Assembly: GCF_014648855.1 (NCBI RefSeq)
Contig: NZ_BMRX01000005.1
Location: forward strand, 124,001 to 188,000
Origin: Streptomyces parvulus
Lineage (GTDB): Bacteria > Actinomycetota > Actinomycetes > Streptomycetales > Streptomycetaceae
DNA length: 64,000 nt
Direction: 5' to 3'
Positions 8,925 to 19,570 of the stretch are shown here, piece by piece. Position 1 is the first letter of the stretch; each line of letters opens with the position of its first letter. Position numbers and translations under genes: made by a program. The notes under the pieces were generated by a model. The model searched no databases, was not told where the DNA came from, and was given only the letters and a program-made list of their open reading frames with translations.

Positions 8925-9116
8925 GTGACCGACCGAAGGCTCTGGTCCTACAAGGACATCGCGGCCCACATCCGGGTGCAGCCGGACACCGTGCGGTCCT
9001 ACCGCAAGCACGGGCTGCTGCCGCCGCCCGACCACGTGGAGGGCGGCAAGCCCTACTGGTACGCGGAGACCATCCGGGCCTGGGTGGCGTCCCGGCCGAG
9101 CAACCGGAAGCGGTAG
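8925..9116 (+). CDS. Small helix-turn-helix (MerR-like/excisionase-like) protein
   Basis: A 63-residue protein that is essentially one winged-helix DNA-binding unit: WSYKDIAAHIRVQPDTVRSYRK fits the turn of a MerR/excisionase-type helix-turn-helix, and GKPYWYAETIRAW fits the wing and following helix. The GTG at 8925 is chosen because GGGAGG lies 8 nt upstream; the frame is open far upstream but without gene-like codon use. It has no effector domain, so it may be a recombination-directionality-like factor or a minimal regulator. A 12-bp-stem hairpin follows at 9146-9173. Confidence 0.75.
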   Translation: MTDRRLWSYKDIAAHIRVQPDTVRSYRKHGLLPPPDHVEGGKPYWYAETIRAWVASRPSNRKR

Positions 9117-9145
9117 CGGCCCCCTCCGGCCCGGAGAAAACCGTT

Positions 9146-9173
9146 CTGTGCCCCACGGCCACGTGGGGCACAG
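9146..9173. repeat. Perfect inverted repeat between HTH and GNAT genes
   Basis: CTGTGCCCCACG (9146-9157) and its exact complement (9162-9173) are separated by GCCA. The repeat ends 8 nt before the GNAT start. It could terminate the HTH transcript (no T run) or be an operator. Confidence 0.6.
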
Positions 9174-9181
9174 TGCCGTCC

Positions 9182-9742
9182 ATGGACTTTGCGGCGAAAC
9201 CCGTCCTGACCGGCGAGCGGACCGTCCTGCGGCCGTTCACGGCGCGGGACGCGGACGCGATGTGGGAGATCGTCAACGATCCCGAGGTCGTCCGCTTCAC
9301 GTTCGAACCCGGCACCGCGCTCACCCCGGAGCGGCTGCGTTCCTGGTACGGCGTGCGCACCGCCGACCCCGACCGCCTCGACCTCGCCGTCACCGACCGC
9401 GCGACCGGCGAACTCGTCGGCGAGGTCGTCCTGTACGACTGGGACCCGGCCGCCCGCAGCTGCACCTTCCGCACGCTCATCGGCGCCCGGGGCCGCGGCC
9501 GGGGACTGGGCAGCGAGGCGACGCGGCTCATCGTGGGCCACGGCTTCGAGTACGTCGGGCTGCACCGCGTTCAGCTGGAGGTCTACGCCCACAACGCGCG
9601 GGCCCGCCACGTGTACGAGAAGGCCGGCTTCGTGGTGGAGGGGGTACGGCGCGAGGCGGCGCTGCGCGACGGCGTGTGGGTGGACGACGTACTGATGGCC
9701 GTCCTGGAGCACGAGTGGGCCGCACGCGCGCGGCGCGGGTGA
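9182..9742 (+). CDS. GNAT N-acetyltransferase (RimJ/RimL type)
   Basis: A 186-residue GCN5-related acetyltransferase. It begins with the RimJ-like L-T-GER-VLRPF strand, has motif A (IGARGRGRGLGSEATRL) for the acetyl-CoA pyrophosphate, and the C-terminal HRVQLEVYAHNARARHVYEKAGF block typical of the RimJ/RimL/SpeG branch. It should transfer acetyl groups from acetyl-CoA to an amine, either a protein N-terminus or a small molecule; the substrate cannot be named. ATG at 9182 is chosen over the GTG at 9173, whose first base is the last base of the upstream hairpin. No strong SD is visible. Confidence 0.85.
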   Translation: MDFAAKPVLTGERTVLRPFTARDADAMWEIVNDPEVVRFTFEPGTALTPERLRSWYGVRTADPDRLDLAVTDRATGELVGEVVLYDWDPAARSCTFRTLIGARGRGRGLGSEATRLIVGHGFEYVGLHRVQLEVYAHNARARHVYEKAGFVVEGVRREAALRDGVWVDDVLMAVLEHEWAARARRG

Positions 9743-9761
9743 CGGGTGAGGTCCGCCTCCA

Positions 9762-9776
9762 TACCCCCTAGGGGTA
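9762..9776. promoter_or_regulatory. CsoR-type copper operator of copZA
   Basis: TACCCCCTAGGGGTA is the G/C-tract pseudo-palindrome bound by actinobacterial CsoR repressors. It overlaps TACAGT (9775-9780), a likely -10 hexamer, about 67 nt before copZ. Copper(I) binding to CsoR would release it and switch on copZ-copA. The csoR gene itself is not in the window. Confidence 0.75.
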
Positions 9777-9846
9777 CAGTGGAGGGTGAGTGGTCCGCGC
9801 CGGACCACGCGTACCCGCCCGTGCACCCCCGACGAGGAGTAACGAC

Positions 9847-10086
9847 ATGACCGCCCAGACCGACACCCAGGGCTCCGTCACCACCGTCTACAAGGTGAGC
9901 GGAATGAGTTGCGGACACTGCGAGGGCGCCGTCTCCGGCGAGATCTCCGAGATCGCGGGTGTCTCCTCGGTGCGGGCCGTGGCGTCCACCGGCGAGGTCA
10001 CCGTGGTCTCGGGTGCGCCGCTCGACGACGAGGCCGTGCGCGCCGCCGTGGACGAGGCCGGCTTCGAGCTGGCCGGCCGGGCCTGA
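9847..10086 (+). CDS. copZ: Copper chaperone CopZ
   Basis: A 79-residue heavy-metal-associated domain with the Cu(I) site MSCGHC near residues 21-26 and the beta-alpha-beta-beta-alpha-beta fold of Atx1/CopZ. It carries cytosolic Cu(I) to the ATPase encoded 80 nt downstream. ATG 9847 has GAGGAG upstream. A CsoR-type box lies in the promoter. Confidence 0.92.
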   Translation: MTAQTDTQGSVTTVYKVSGMSCGHCEGAVSGEISEIAGVSSVRAVASTGEVTVVSGAPLDDEAVRAAVDEAGFELAGRA

Positions 10087-10166
10087 GCACCGGCGTCCCG
10101 CAGCAGCAACCGCCCCCTCCGGCCGGGCCGCGCACGGCCCGGCCGGACCCGTCTGGAGCCCGGACC

Positions 10167-12431
<2,265 letters not shown>

Positions 12432-12483
12432 GGTCTCGATGCGGCGGCACCCCTGGAGTCCGGCACGTACCTCACATAAGCTC

Positions 12484-12513
12484 TTCACAAGGCTCGCGCA
12501 TCTTCCTTACGCT
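12484..12513 (+). promoter_or_regulatory. Promoter-like sequence after copA
   Basis: TTCACA and TACGCT with an 18-nt spacer, 53 nt after the copA stop. It could drive the putative transcript ending at 12952. Confidence 0.35.
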
Positions 12514-12902
12514 GGCATCCGGTCCGCGTTTCGGAGCTCTTGCGCACCTAACGGACATATGCAGCATATGCAAGAGACGCAGATCACAGTGATGCGAACG
12601 TAACCATCGAAGGGGTTCGAAGGTCTAAGTTGGCGATGTCAGGCAGCGTCTTGGGGGGCGCGACCTGGCATCTGGGGATGTCTTGGGGGACTTTCCCAGA
12701 GCTGCGTTGCCGGGGCACGTACACCGGGAAGCTTTGAGCGGCCCTCCCGGGCGTGCGCTGTCCCGGCAGACCGCACGACAGGTACGGACGTACGGGGACG
12801 TATGGCCGTAAGGATGTACACAGCACGACACAGCGAATTCAGGCGCTGTCCTCACAGACGCCCGGCCGGATCCCGTGGGGGGAATCCGCACCGGGACATG
12901 GG

Positions 12903-12952
12903 AAGGCGCCCTGGATCGTCGGCCCGTGGGGGGACCGGCGCCAGGGCGCCTT
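12903..12952 (+). terminator. Terminator-like hairpin in copA-citA region
   Basis: AAGGCGCCCTGG (12903-12914) pairs perfectly with 12941-12952, loop 26 nt. There is no long T run, which is common for Streptomyces terminators. Confidence 0.45.
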
Positions 12953-13011
12953 CTGCTGTTCCCGGGGACCGAGTCCCAGCCGGGGCCGCCGTCCCAGCCG
13001 GGACGGCCACC

Positions 13012-13044
13012 AAAAAATCCCGTACCGCTCGGGGCGGCACGGGA
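13012..13044 (-). terminator. Intrinsic terminator of citA
   Basis: On the minus strand a hairpin formed by 13018-13028 and 13034-13044 (outer TCCCGT/ACGGGA, inner CCGC/GCGG, one mismatch, 5-nt loop) is followed by six T residues (complement of 13012-13017). It lies 36 nt after the citA stop. Confidence 0.88.
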
Positions 13045-13079
13045 CTCTCCGGAATGCGCGTGCGGGGGTGCCTTGCGGC

Positions 13080-14378
13080 TCAGCGCTCCTCGACCGGGAC
13101 GAAGTCGCGCTCGACGACGCCGGTGTAGATCTGGCGCGGACGGCCGATGCGGGAACCCGGCTCCTTGATCATCTCGTGCCACTGGGCGATCCAGCCCGGA
13201 AGGCGGCCGAGGGCGAACAGGACCGTGAACATCTCGGTCGGGAAGCCCATGGCCCGGTAGATCAGACCGGTGTAGAAGTCGACGTTCGGGTAGAGGCTGC
13301 GCGAGACGAAGTAGTCGTCGGAGAGCGCGTGCTCCTCCAGCTTCAGGGCGATGTCCAGCAGCTCGTCGGACTTGCCGAGGGCGGAGAGCACATCGTGGGC
13401 GGCGGCCTTGATGATCTTGGCGCGCGGGTCGAAGTTCTTGTAGACCCGGTGGCCGAAGCCCATCAGGCGGACGCCGTCCTCCTTGTTCTTCACCTTGCGG
13501 ATGAAGGAGTCGACGTCGCCGCCCGCGTCGCGGATGCCCTCCAGCATCTCCAGCACCGACTGGTTGGCGCCGCCGTGCAGCGGGCCCCAGAGGGCGTTGA
13601 TGCCGGCCGAGATCGAGGCGAACATGTTGGCCTGCGAGGAGCCGACCAGGCGGACCGTGGAGGTCGAGCAGTTCTGCTCGTGGTCCGCGTGCAGGATCAG
13701 CAGCTTGTCCAGGGCGGAGACGACGATCGGGTCGAGCTCGTACTCCTGCGCCGGCACGGAGAAGGTCATCCGCAGGAAGTTCTCGACGTAGCCGAGGTCG
13801 TTGCGCGGGTAGACGAACGGGTGGCCGATCGACTTCTTGTACGCGTAGGCGGCGATCGTCGGAAGCTTGGCGAGCAGCCGGATGGTGGAGAGGTTGCGCT
13901 GGCGCTCGTCGAAGGGGTTGTGGCTGTCCTGGTAGAAGGTCGACAGCGCCGAGACCACCGACGACAGCATGGCCATCGGGTGGGCGTCGCGCGGGAAGCC
14001 CTTGTAGAAGTTCTTGACGTCCTCGTGCAGCAGGGTGTGCTGCGTGATGTCGTCCTTGAACGAGGAGAGCTGGTCGACGGTGGGCAGCTCGCCGTTGATC
14101 AGCAGGTAGGCCACCTCCACGAAGGAGGAGCGCTCGGCCAGCTGCTCGATCGGGTAGCCGCGGTACCGGAGGATGCCGGCCTCGCCGTCCAGGTACGTGA
14201 CGGCGGATTTGTAGGCGGCGGTGTTGCCGTATCCGCTGTCCAGCGTGACCAGACCGGTCTGGGCGCGGAGCTTCCCGATGTCGAAGCCCTTGTCACCGAC
14301 GGTGCTGTCGATCACCGGGTAGGTGTACTCGTCGTCGCCGTACCGCAGTACTACCGAGTTGTTGGTGTGCTCGCTCAC
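13080..14378 (-). CDS. citA: Citrate synthase
   Basis: A 432-residue type II-like citrate synthase, which condenses oxaloacetate and acetyl-CoA into citrate at entry to the TCA cycle. The start matches actinobacterial CitA (NSVVLRYGDDEYTYPVIDST). The catalytic residues are in the expected motifs: His in GPLHGGANQ, His in MGFGHRVYK and Asp in NVDFYTG. The GTG at 14378 is preferred to the GTG at 14390 because the bases between them (GAGGGAAG) form its SD. It is followed by a strong terminator. A perfect palindrome GAGTGCACTC at 14454-14463 lies upstream and may be regulatory. Confidence 0.95.
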   Translation of the reverse strand: MSEHTNNSVVLRYGDDEYTYPVIDSTVGDKGFDIGKLRAQTGLVTLDSGYGNTAAYKSAVTYLDGEAGILRYRGYPIEQLAERSSFVEVAYLLINGELPTVDQLSSFKDDITQHTLLHEDVKNFYKGFPRDAHPMAMLSSVVSALSTFYQDSHNPFDERQRNLSTIRLLAKLPTIAAYAYKKSIGHPFVYPRNDLGYVENFLRMTFSVPAQEYELDPIVVSALDKLLILHADHEQNCSTSTVRLVGSSQANMFASISAGINALWGPLHGGANQSVLEMLEGIRDAGGDVDSFIRKVKNKEDGVRLMGFGHRVYKNFDPRAKIIKAAAHDVLSALGKSDELLDIALKLEEHALSDDYFVSRSLYPNVDFYTGLIYRAMGFPTEMFTVLFALGRLPGWIAQWHEMIKEPGSRIGRPRQIYTGVVERDFVPVEER

Positions 14379-14453
14379 GTCTTCCCTCACCGACGTAGTG
14401 CCTCATCTTCGAGGTGCCCTGACTGTCTCTACCATCCCCCACTTGGCTCAGGA

Positions 14454-14463
14454 GAGTGCACTC
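14454..14463. promoter_or_regulatory. Palindrome upstream of citA
   Basis: GAGTGCACTC is a perfect 10-bp palindrome 76 bp upstream of the citA GTG, just upstream of a weak TAGAGA -10-like hexamer on the minus strand. It is a plausible operator for an unknown regulator. Confidence 0.3.
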
Positions 14464-14614
14464 GGGGTCGACCATCGGGCCTATCGGCGGCACTCAGTGC
14501 CGCCAACTTGCTCATCCTGCCCCCTCTTTCCCCCTTCCGGAAGTGCTCTGTGACCTTTCCGACTCGTTTGATCGATCATTTTTTTCACAGAGGCCGGAGG
14601 TTTACCGGAAGGTT

Positions 14615-16879
14615 TCACGAGCGAGGGCCCGTCAGCCGGAAGTCGAGCGCCGTGCAGCGCCGGCCGGCCGACACGGTGCGCACCGCCTGTCCGATCGCCT
14701 TGCGGGAGCCGACGAGGACGACCAGCCTCTTGGCCCGGGTGACCGCCGTGTACAGCAGGTTCCGCTGGAGCATCATCCAGGCGCCGGTGGTCACGGGGAT
14801 GACGACCGCCGGGTACTCGCTCCCCTGCGAGCGGTGGATGGTCACCGCGTAGGCGTGGGCCAGTTCGTCCAGTTCGTCGAATTCGTACGGAACCTCCTCG
14901 TCCTCGTCCGTCAGTACGGTGAGGCGCTGGTCCACCGGGTCGAGCGAGGTGACCACGCCCACGGTGCCGTTGAAGACGCCGTTCTCACCCTTCTCGTAAT
15001 TGTTGCGAATCTGGGTGACCTTGTCGCCGACCCGGAAGACGCGGCCGCCGAACCGCTTCTCCGGGACGTCGGGGCGGCCGGGGGTGACGGCCTGCTGGAG
15101 CAGCCCGTTCAGTGTGCCCGCGCCGGCCGGGCCGCGGTGCATGGGAGCGAGGACCTGGACGTCCCGTCGCGGGTCGAGGCCGAACTTGGCGGGGATGCGG
15201 CGGGCGGCGACGTCCACGGTGAGGCGGCCCGCCTCCTCGGTGTCGTCCTCGACGAAGAGGAAGAAGTCCTTCATGCCGTCGGTGACGGGGTGCTGCCCGG
15301 CGTTGATGCGGTGGGCGTTGGTGACCACGCCCGACTGCTGGGCCTGCCGGAAGACGCGGGTGAGCCGGACCGAGGGGACGGGGCCGCCCTCGGCGAGCAG
15401 GTCGCGCAGCACCTCGCCCGCGCCGACGCTGGGCAACTGGTCGACGTCCCCGACCAGGAGCAGGTGGGCGCCCGGCGGGACGGCCTTCACCAGTTTGTTG
15501 GCGAGGAGCAGGTCGAGCATGGAGGCCTCGTCGACCACGACCAGGTCGGCGTCGAGCGGCCGGTCCCGGTCGTAGGCGGCGTCGCCGCCCGGCTTCAGCT
15601 CCAGCAGCCGGTGCACGGTCGACGCCTCGGCGCCGGTCAGCTCGGCGAGGCGCTTGGCGGCGCGGCCGGTCGGGGCGGCGAGCACCACCTTGGCCTTCCT
15701 GGCCCGCGCCAGCTCCACGATCGAGCGCACGGTGAAGGACTTGCCGCAGCCGGGACCGCCGGTGAGGACGGCGACCTTCTCGGTGAGCGCCAGCTTCACG
15801 GCGGCCTCCTGCTCGGGCGCGAGGTCGGTCCCCGTGCGCCGCTTCAGCCACCCGAGCGCCTTGTCCCACGCCACGTCCCGGAAGCCCGGCATCCGGTCCT
15901 CGCCGGTGCGCAGGAGGCGGAGCAGCTGGGCGGCGAGGGACAGCTCGGCGCGGTGGAAGGGGACGAGGTAGACGGCGGTGACGGGGTCGCCGCCGTCCGG
16001 GGCGGGGATCCGCTCGCGCACCACGCCGGGGTCGTCGCCGTCCTCCCCGGGCTCGGCCGCCAGCTCCGCGAGGCACTCGATGACGAGGCCGGTGTCCACC
16101 TGGAGCAGCTTGACCGCGTCGGCGATGAGCTTCTCCTCGGGGAGGTAGCAGTGCCCCTGGTCGGTGGCCTGCGAGAGCGCGTACTGGAGTCCCGCCTTCA
16201 CCCGGTCCGGGCTGTCGTGCGGGATGCCGACGGACTGCGCGATCTTGTCCGCGGTGAGGAAGCCGATGCCCCAGACGTCGGCGGCGAGCCGGTAGGGCTG
16301 GTTCTTCACGACGGAGATGGACGCGTCGCCGTACTTCTTGTAGATGCGGACCGCGATGGACGTCGACACCTCGACGCTCTGGAGGAAGAGCATGACCTCC
16401 TTGATCGCCTTCTGCTCCTCCCAGGCGTCGGCGATCTTCTTGGTCCGCTTGGGGCCGAGGCCCGGGACCTCGATGAGGCGTTTGGGCTCCTCCTCGATGA
16501 CGGCGAGCGTGTCCAGCCCGAAGTGCTGCGTGATGCGGTCGGCGAAGACCGGCCCGATGCCCTTGACCAGGCCGGAGCCGAGGTAGCGCCGGATGCCCTG
16601 GACGGTGGCCGGCAGGAGGGTCGTGTAGTTCTCCACGTGGAACTGCTTGCCGTATTGGGGGTGCGACCCCCAGCGCCCCTCCATCCGCAGCGACTCCCCC
16701 GCCTGCGCGCCCAGCAGCGCGCCCACGACGGTCAGCAGATCCCCGGCACCCCGGCCGGTGTCGACTCGGGCGACCGTGTAGCCGTTCTCCTCGTTGGCGT
16801 ACGTGATGCGTTCCAGAACGCCTTCGAGCACGGCGAGCCGTCGCTCGCCGCCGGGGGCCGCGGAGGGCTGGGTGGGCAT
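14615..16879 (-). CDS. recD2: RecD2-type SF1B DNA helicase
   Basis: A 754-residue RecD-like helicase of the stand-alone RecD2 family, a 5'-to-3' DNA helicase that acts without RecBC. The N-terminal OB-like segment (ERITYANEENGYTVARV) and a tandem helix-hairpin-helix region (about residues 90-230) precede the helicase core: Walker A TGGPGCGKS (about 374), Walker B VVDEASMLD (about 450), motif V/Va TIHRSQGSEYPAVV and motif VI YTAVTRAKR near the C-terminus (about 713). The ATG at 16879 faces the Uma2-type gene 64 bp away. Likely role is recombination or replication-fork repair. Confidence 0.93.
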   Translation of the reverse strand: MPTQPSAAPGGERRLAVLEGVLERITYANEENGYTVARVDTGRGAGDLLTVVGALLGAQAGESLRMEGRWGSHPQYGKQFHVENYTTLLPATVQGIRRYLGSGLVKGIGPVFADRITQHFGLDTLAVIEEEPKRLIEVPGLGPKRTKKIADAWEEQKAIKEVMLFLQSVEVSTSIAVRIYKKYGDASISVVKNQPYRLAADVWGIGFLTADKIAQSVGIPHDSPDRVKAGLQYALSQATDQGHCYLPEEKLIADAVKLLQVDTGLVIECLAELAAEPGEDGDDPGVVRERIPAPDGGDPVTAVYLVPFHRAELSLAAQLLRLLRTGEDRMPGFRDVAWDKALGWLKRRTGTDLAPEQEAAVKLALTEKVAVLTGGPGCGKSFTVRSIVELARARKAKVVLAAPTGRAAKRLAELTGAEASTVHRLLELKPGGDAAYDRDRPLDADLVVVDEASMLDLLLANKLVKAVPPGAHLLLVGDVDQLPSVGAGEVLRDLLAEGGPVPSVRLTRVFRQAQQSGVVTNAHRINAGQHPVTDGMKDFFLFVEDDTEEAGRLTVDVAARRIPAKFGLDPRRDVQVLAPMHRGPAGAGTLNGLLQQAVTPGRPDVPEKRFGGRVFRVGDKVTQIRNNYEKGENGVFNGTVGVVTSLDPVDQRLTVLTDEDEEVPYEFDELDELAHAYAVTIHRSQGSEYPAVVIPVTTGAWMMLQRNLLYTAVTRAKRLVVLVGSRKAIGQAVRTVSAGRRCTALDFRLTGPRS

Positions 16880-16943
16880 GGGTCGACGGTACCGGTGGGG
16901 TGTGACAGGGGTGGGCGGAGGCCGGTTTCAGTACGCTCCCGAC

Positions 16944-17516
16944 GTGGACTACGCGACGATGCGCGCCATCGCCGAAGATCTTGAGACGTACGCGGAACGG
17001 CTCGAAGGAACCTGGCGCGTCGAGATCGGCCCCTCTGGCCCAGTCCTGGCCATGACGGCCCCGTCCAAGCGCCGCGAAGGGACGGTCCGTCGCATCCGCA
17101 AGCAGGTGGAGTCGCAACTTCCCGCCACCCACCCCGGCTTCACCTGCGTGAACGGCCCCTTGGTCGAACACGCCGCCCGTGGCCGTTTGCGGCGCCCCGA
17201 TGCCGTCGTGATCCCCGAGGCCGCCCTCGACGAAGACGGCCTCGCTGTCGAGGCGGAGCGAGTGCTGGCCGCCGTAGAGATCACCTCACAGGGGGGCTCG
17301 GGTGACGCCCACGCCGAGAGACTGGCCGACTACCCGGCCATGGGCATTCCGCACTACATGATCGTCGATCCGCGCACCGGCACGATCGAGGTGCACTCCG
17401 AGCCGTGCAGGGGCCGCTACAGCAGCAAGGAGCCGTACATCTTCGGCGACTCGGTGCCGTTCGGGGCGTGGACGGTGGAGACGTCGGAGTTCCGCAGGTA
17501 CGGCAGGGACGGCTAG
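16944..17516 (+). CDS. Uma2-family (DUF820) putative restriction-endonuclease-like protein
   Basis: A 190-residue protein of the Uma2/DUF820 family, very numerous in Streptomyces. It has the PD-(D/E)xK-like core: RRPDAVVIPEAAL, then LAAVEITSQGGS, then RLADYPAMGIPHYMIVDPRTG. No biological function is established for the family; a nuclease fold is inferred from its relatives. The GTG at 16944 (VDYATMRAIAEDLE) is preferred: TACGCT lies at 16932-16937, 6 nt before it, so the mRNA is probably leaderless. The frame is open further upstream across the divergent recD2 start, but not convincingly. Confidence 0.8.
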   Translation: MDYATMRAIAEDLETYAERLEGTWRVEIGPSGPVLAMTAPSKRREGTVRRIRKQVESQLPATHPGFTCVNGPLVEHAARGRLRRPDAVVIPEAALDEDGLAVEAERVLAAVEITSQGGSGDAHAERLADYPAMGIPHYMIVDPRTGTIEVHSEPCRGRYSSKEPYIFGDSVPFGAWTVETSEFRRYGRDG

Positions 17517-17586
17517 CGGCGGCCGTTGTTCACGGTGCGTCATCCGGATGTGGAGGGCTCCTGCTCAGCGGCGGCGTGCCCGTCCT

Positions 17587-17616
17587 TTGACATGCAGCCT
17601 CTTGGCTGCCTAACCT
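17587..17616 (+). promoter_or_regulatory. Promoter of the ArsR-SRPBCC gene
   Basis: A perfect TTGACA (17587-17592) and TAACCT (17611-17616) with an 18-nt spacer. Most of it lies inside the large inverted repeat 17591-17640, so a protein bound there would block RNA polymerase. Confidence 0.6.
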
Positions 17617-17640
17617 TATAGGCAACCAATAGGCTGCATG
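17591..17640. promoter_or_regulatory. 50-bp inverted-repeat operator
   Basis: Two 22-bp arms (17591-17612 and 17619-17640) are complementary at 20 of 22 positions around a 6-bp centre. It overlaps the promoter of the ArsR-type gene starting at 17655, so autoregulation is likely. The arm contains two sub-palindromes (CATGCAGCCT and TTGG-n-TGCCTA), which could hold two dimers. Confidence 0.75.
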
Positions 17641-17654
17641 TCAGAGAGGCGGAG

Positions 17655-18452
17655 ATGGACGAGGTCTTCAAGGCGCTGGGGGACGGCAGTCGGCGGCGGC
17701 TGCTGGACAGTCTGAACGCGCGCAACGGGCAGACCCTGCGCGAGCTGTGCGCCGGGCTGGACATGGTCCGGCAGTCGGTCAGCAAGCATCTGGCGGTGTT
17801 GGAGGCCGCCAACCTCATCACCACCGTCCGGCGGGGCCGGGAGAAGCTGCACTACCTCAACGCCGAGCCGATCAACGCCATCGCCGAACGCTGGATCAGC
17901 CGCTACGACCGGGAGCGGGTGCGCGCACTCGCCGATCTCAAGAACGTGCTGGAGGACACCGCCATGGACGGCGACGCGTTCGTGTACACGACCTACATCA
18001 GGACCACGCCGGAGCGGCTGTGGCAGGGGCTCACCGATCCCGAGTTCACTCGGCGCTACTGGGGGGTGGAGTTCGGCACCGACTGGGCGGGCGGGTCGCC
18101 CATGGTCTGGAAGGAGGGGGGCCAGGAGACCGCGCACCCCGAGCAGGTGGTGCTGGAGTCCGATCCCTGCCGGCGGCTGGCCTACACCTGGCACACCTTC
18201 ACGCCCGAGTGGGCCGAGGCCAACGGGATCGACGGCGGGACCCTCGCCAAGCTCTCCGCCGAGCGGCGGTCGACGGTCACCTTCGAGATCGAGGATCTCG
18301 AGGGGAGCGGGACGGTCAAACTGACCGTCGTGCACGACGGGTTCGAGGCCGGCAGCACCGCGCGCCAGATGATCCAGCACGGCTGGCCGGCCCTCCTCTC
18401 CGGGCTCAAGACGCTGCTCGAGACCGGAGAGGCGCTCCCCCAGCCCCGGTAG
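17655..18452 (+). CDS. ArsR-family regulator fused to SRPBCC (AHSA1) domain
   Basis: A 265-residue fusion. Residues about 1-95 are an ArsR-type winged helix (VFKALGDGSRRRLLDSL, recognition helix MVRQSVSKHLAVLE, wing VRRGREKLHYLN) without the metal-binding cysteine pair. Residues about 108-260 are an SRPBCC/AHSA1 START-like domain (TTYIRTTPERLWQGLTDPEFTR, WGVEFGTDW) that binds hydrophobic ligands in its family. The fusion suggests a one-component sensor in which a small hydrophobic molecule controls DNA binding. SD AGAGGCGGAG precedes the ATG. Its likely target is the 50-bp operator directly upstream. It ends one nt from the convergent sigma-factor gene. Confidence 0.87.
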   Translation: MDEVFKALGDGSRRRLLDSLNARNGQTLRELCAGLDMVRQSVSKHLAVLEAANLITTVRRGREKLHYLNAEPINAIAERWISRYDRERVRALADLKNVLEDTAMDGDAFVYTTYIRTTPERLWQGLTDPEFTRRYWGVEFGTDWAGGSPMVWKEGGQETAHPEQVVLESDPCRRLAYTWHTFTPEWAEANGIDGGTLAKLSAERRSTVTFEIEDLEGSGTVKLTVVHDGFEAGSTARQMIQHGWPALLSGLKTLLETGEALPQPR

Positions 18453-18453
18453 G

Positions 18454-19395
<942 letters not shown>

Positions 19396-19442
19396 GGCCG
19401 GTCGCTCCCGCTCGTTCGCCTTCGACGGTGTCACGCGCACAG

Positions 19443-19469
19443 GACGCCGGCCGCGGCGGTTCTGTGACA
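19443..19469 (-). promoter_or_regulatory. ECF41 promoter of the sigma gene
   Basis: On the minus strand TGTCACA (complement of 19463-19469), 16 nt, then CGTC (complement of 19443-19446): an exact match to the published ECF41 target consensus TGTCACA-N16-CGTC. It drives the sigma gene itself. Confidence 0.85.
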
Positions 19470-19503
19470 CCCGCCGCGGGTGGTCCTCGTCACACCGGTG
19501 TCC

Positions 19504-19530
19504 CGTCACAGGCTCCGGGCCGGCGGCGTC
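19504..19530 (+). promoter_or_regulatory. ECF41 promoter of the AhpD-like gene
   Basis: CGTCACA (19504-19510), 16 nt, then CGTC (19527-19530): one mismatch from the ECF41 consensus, same spacing, 40 nt before the ATG of the partner gene. Confidence 0.82.
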
Positions 19531-19570
19531 TTGTGTGCGTCAAAGCGGCTCCGAGAGTGAGGACGGGACC

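Larger units (their letters stand above)
12432..13011. other. copA-citA intergenic region, possible small-RNA transcript
   Basis: About 580 nt without a convincing gene. It holds a promoter-like pair on the plus strand (TTCACA 12484-12489, TACGCT 12508-12513, 18-nt spacer), an inverted repeat CTCTTGC/GCAAGAG (12537-12543, 12570-12576), a 33-codon ORF (ATG 12635 to TGA 12736) with no SD, and a 12-bp terminator-like hairpin at 12903-12952. Codon bias is weak in all frames. The layout fits a roughly 430-nt non-coding or tiny-ORF transcript. Confidence 0.4.

Noticed and set aside
9173..9181. GTG at 9173 as the GNAT start
   Set aside because: It begins at the last base of the 12-bp hairpin stem and adds only three residues not seen in the family.
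14546..14592. CTCTGTGA/TCACAGAG inverted repeat after recD2
   Set aside because: The 8-bp stem has a 31-nt AT-rich loop and no T run at the right place; too weak to call a terminator.
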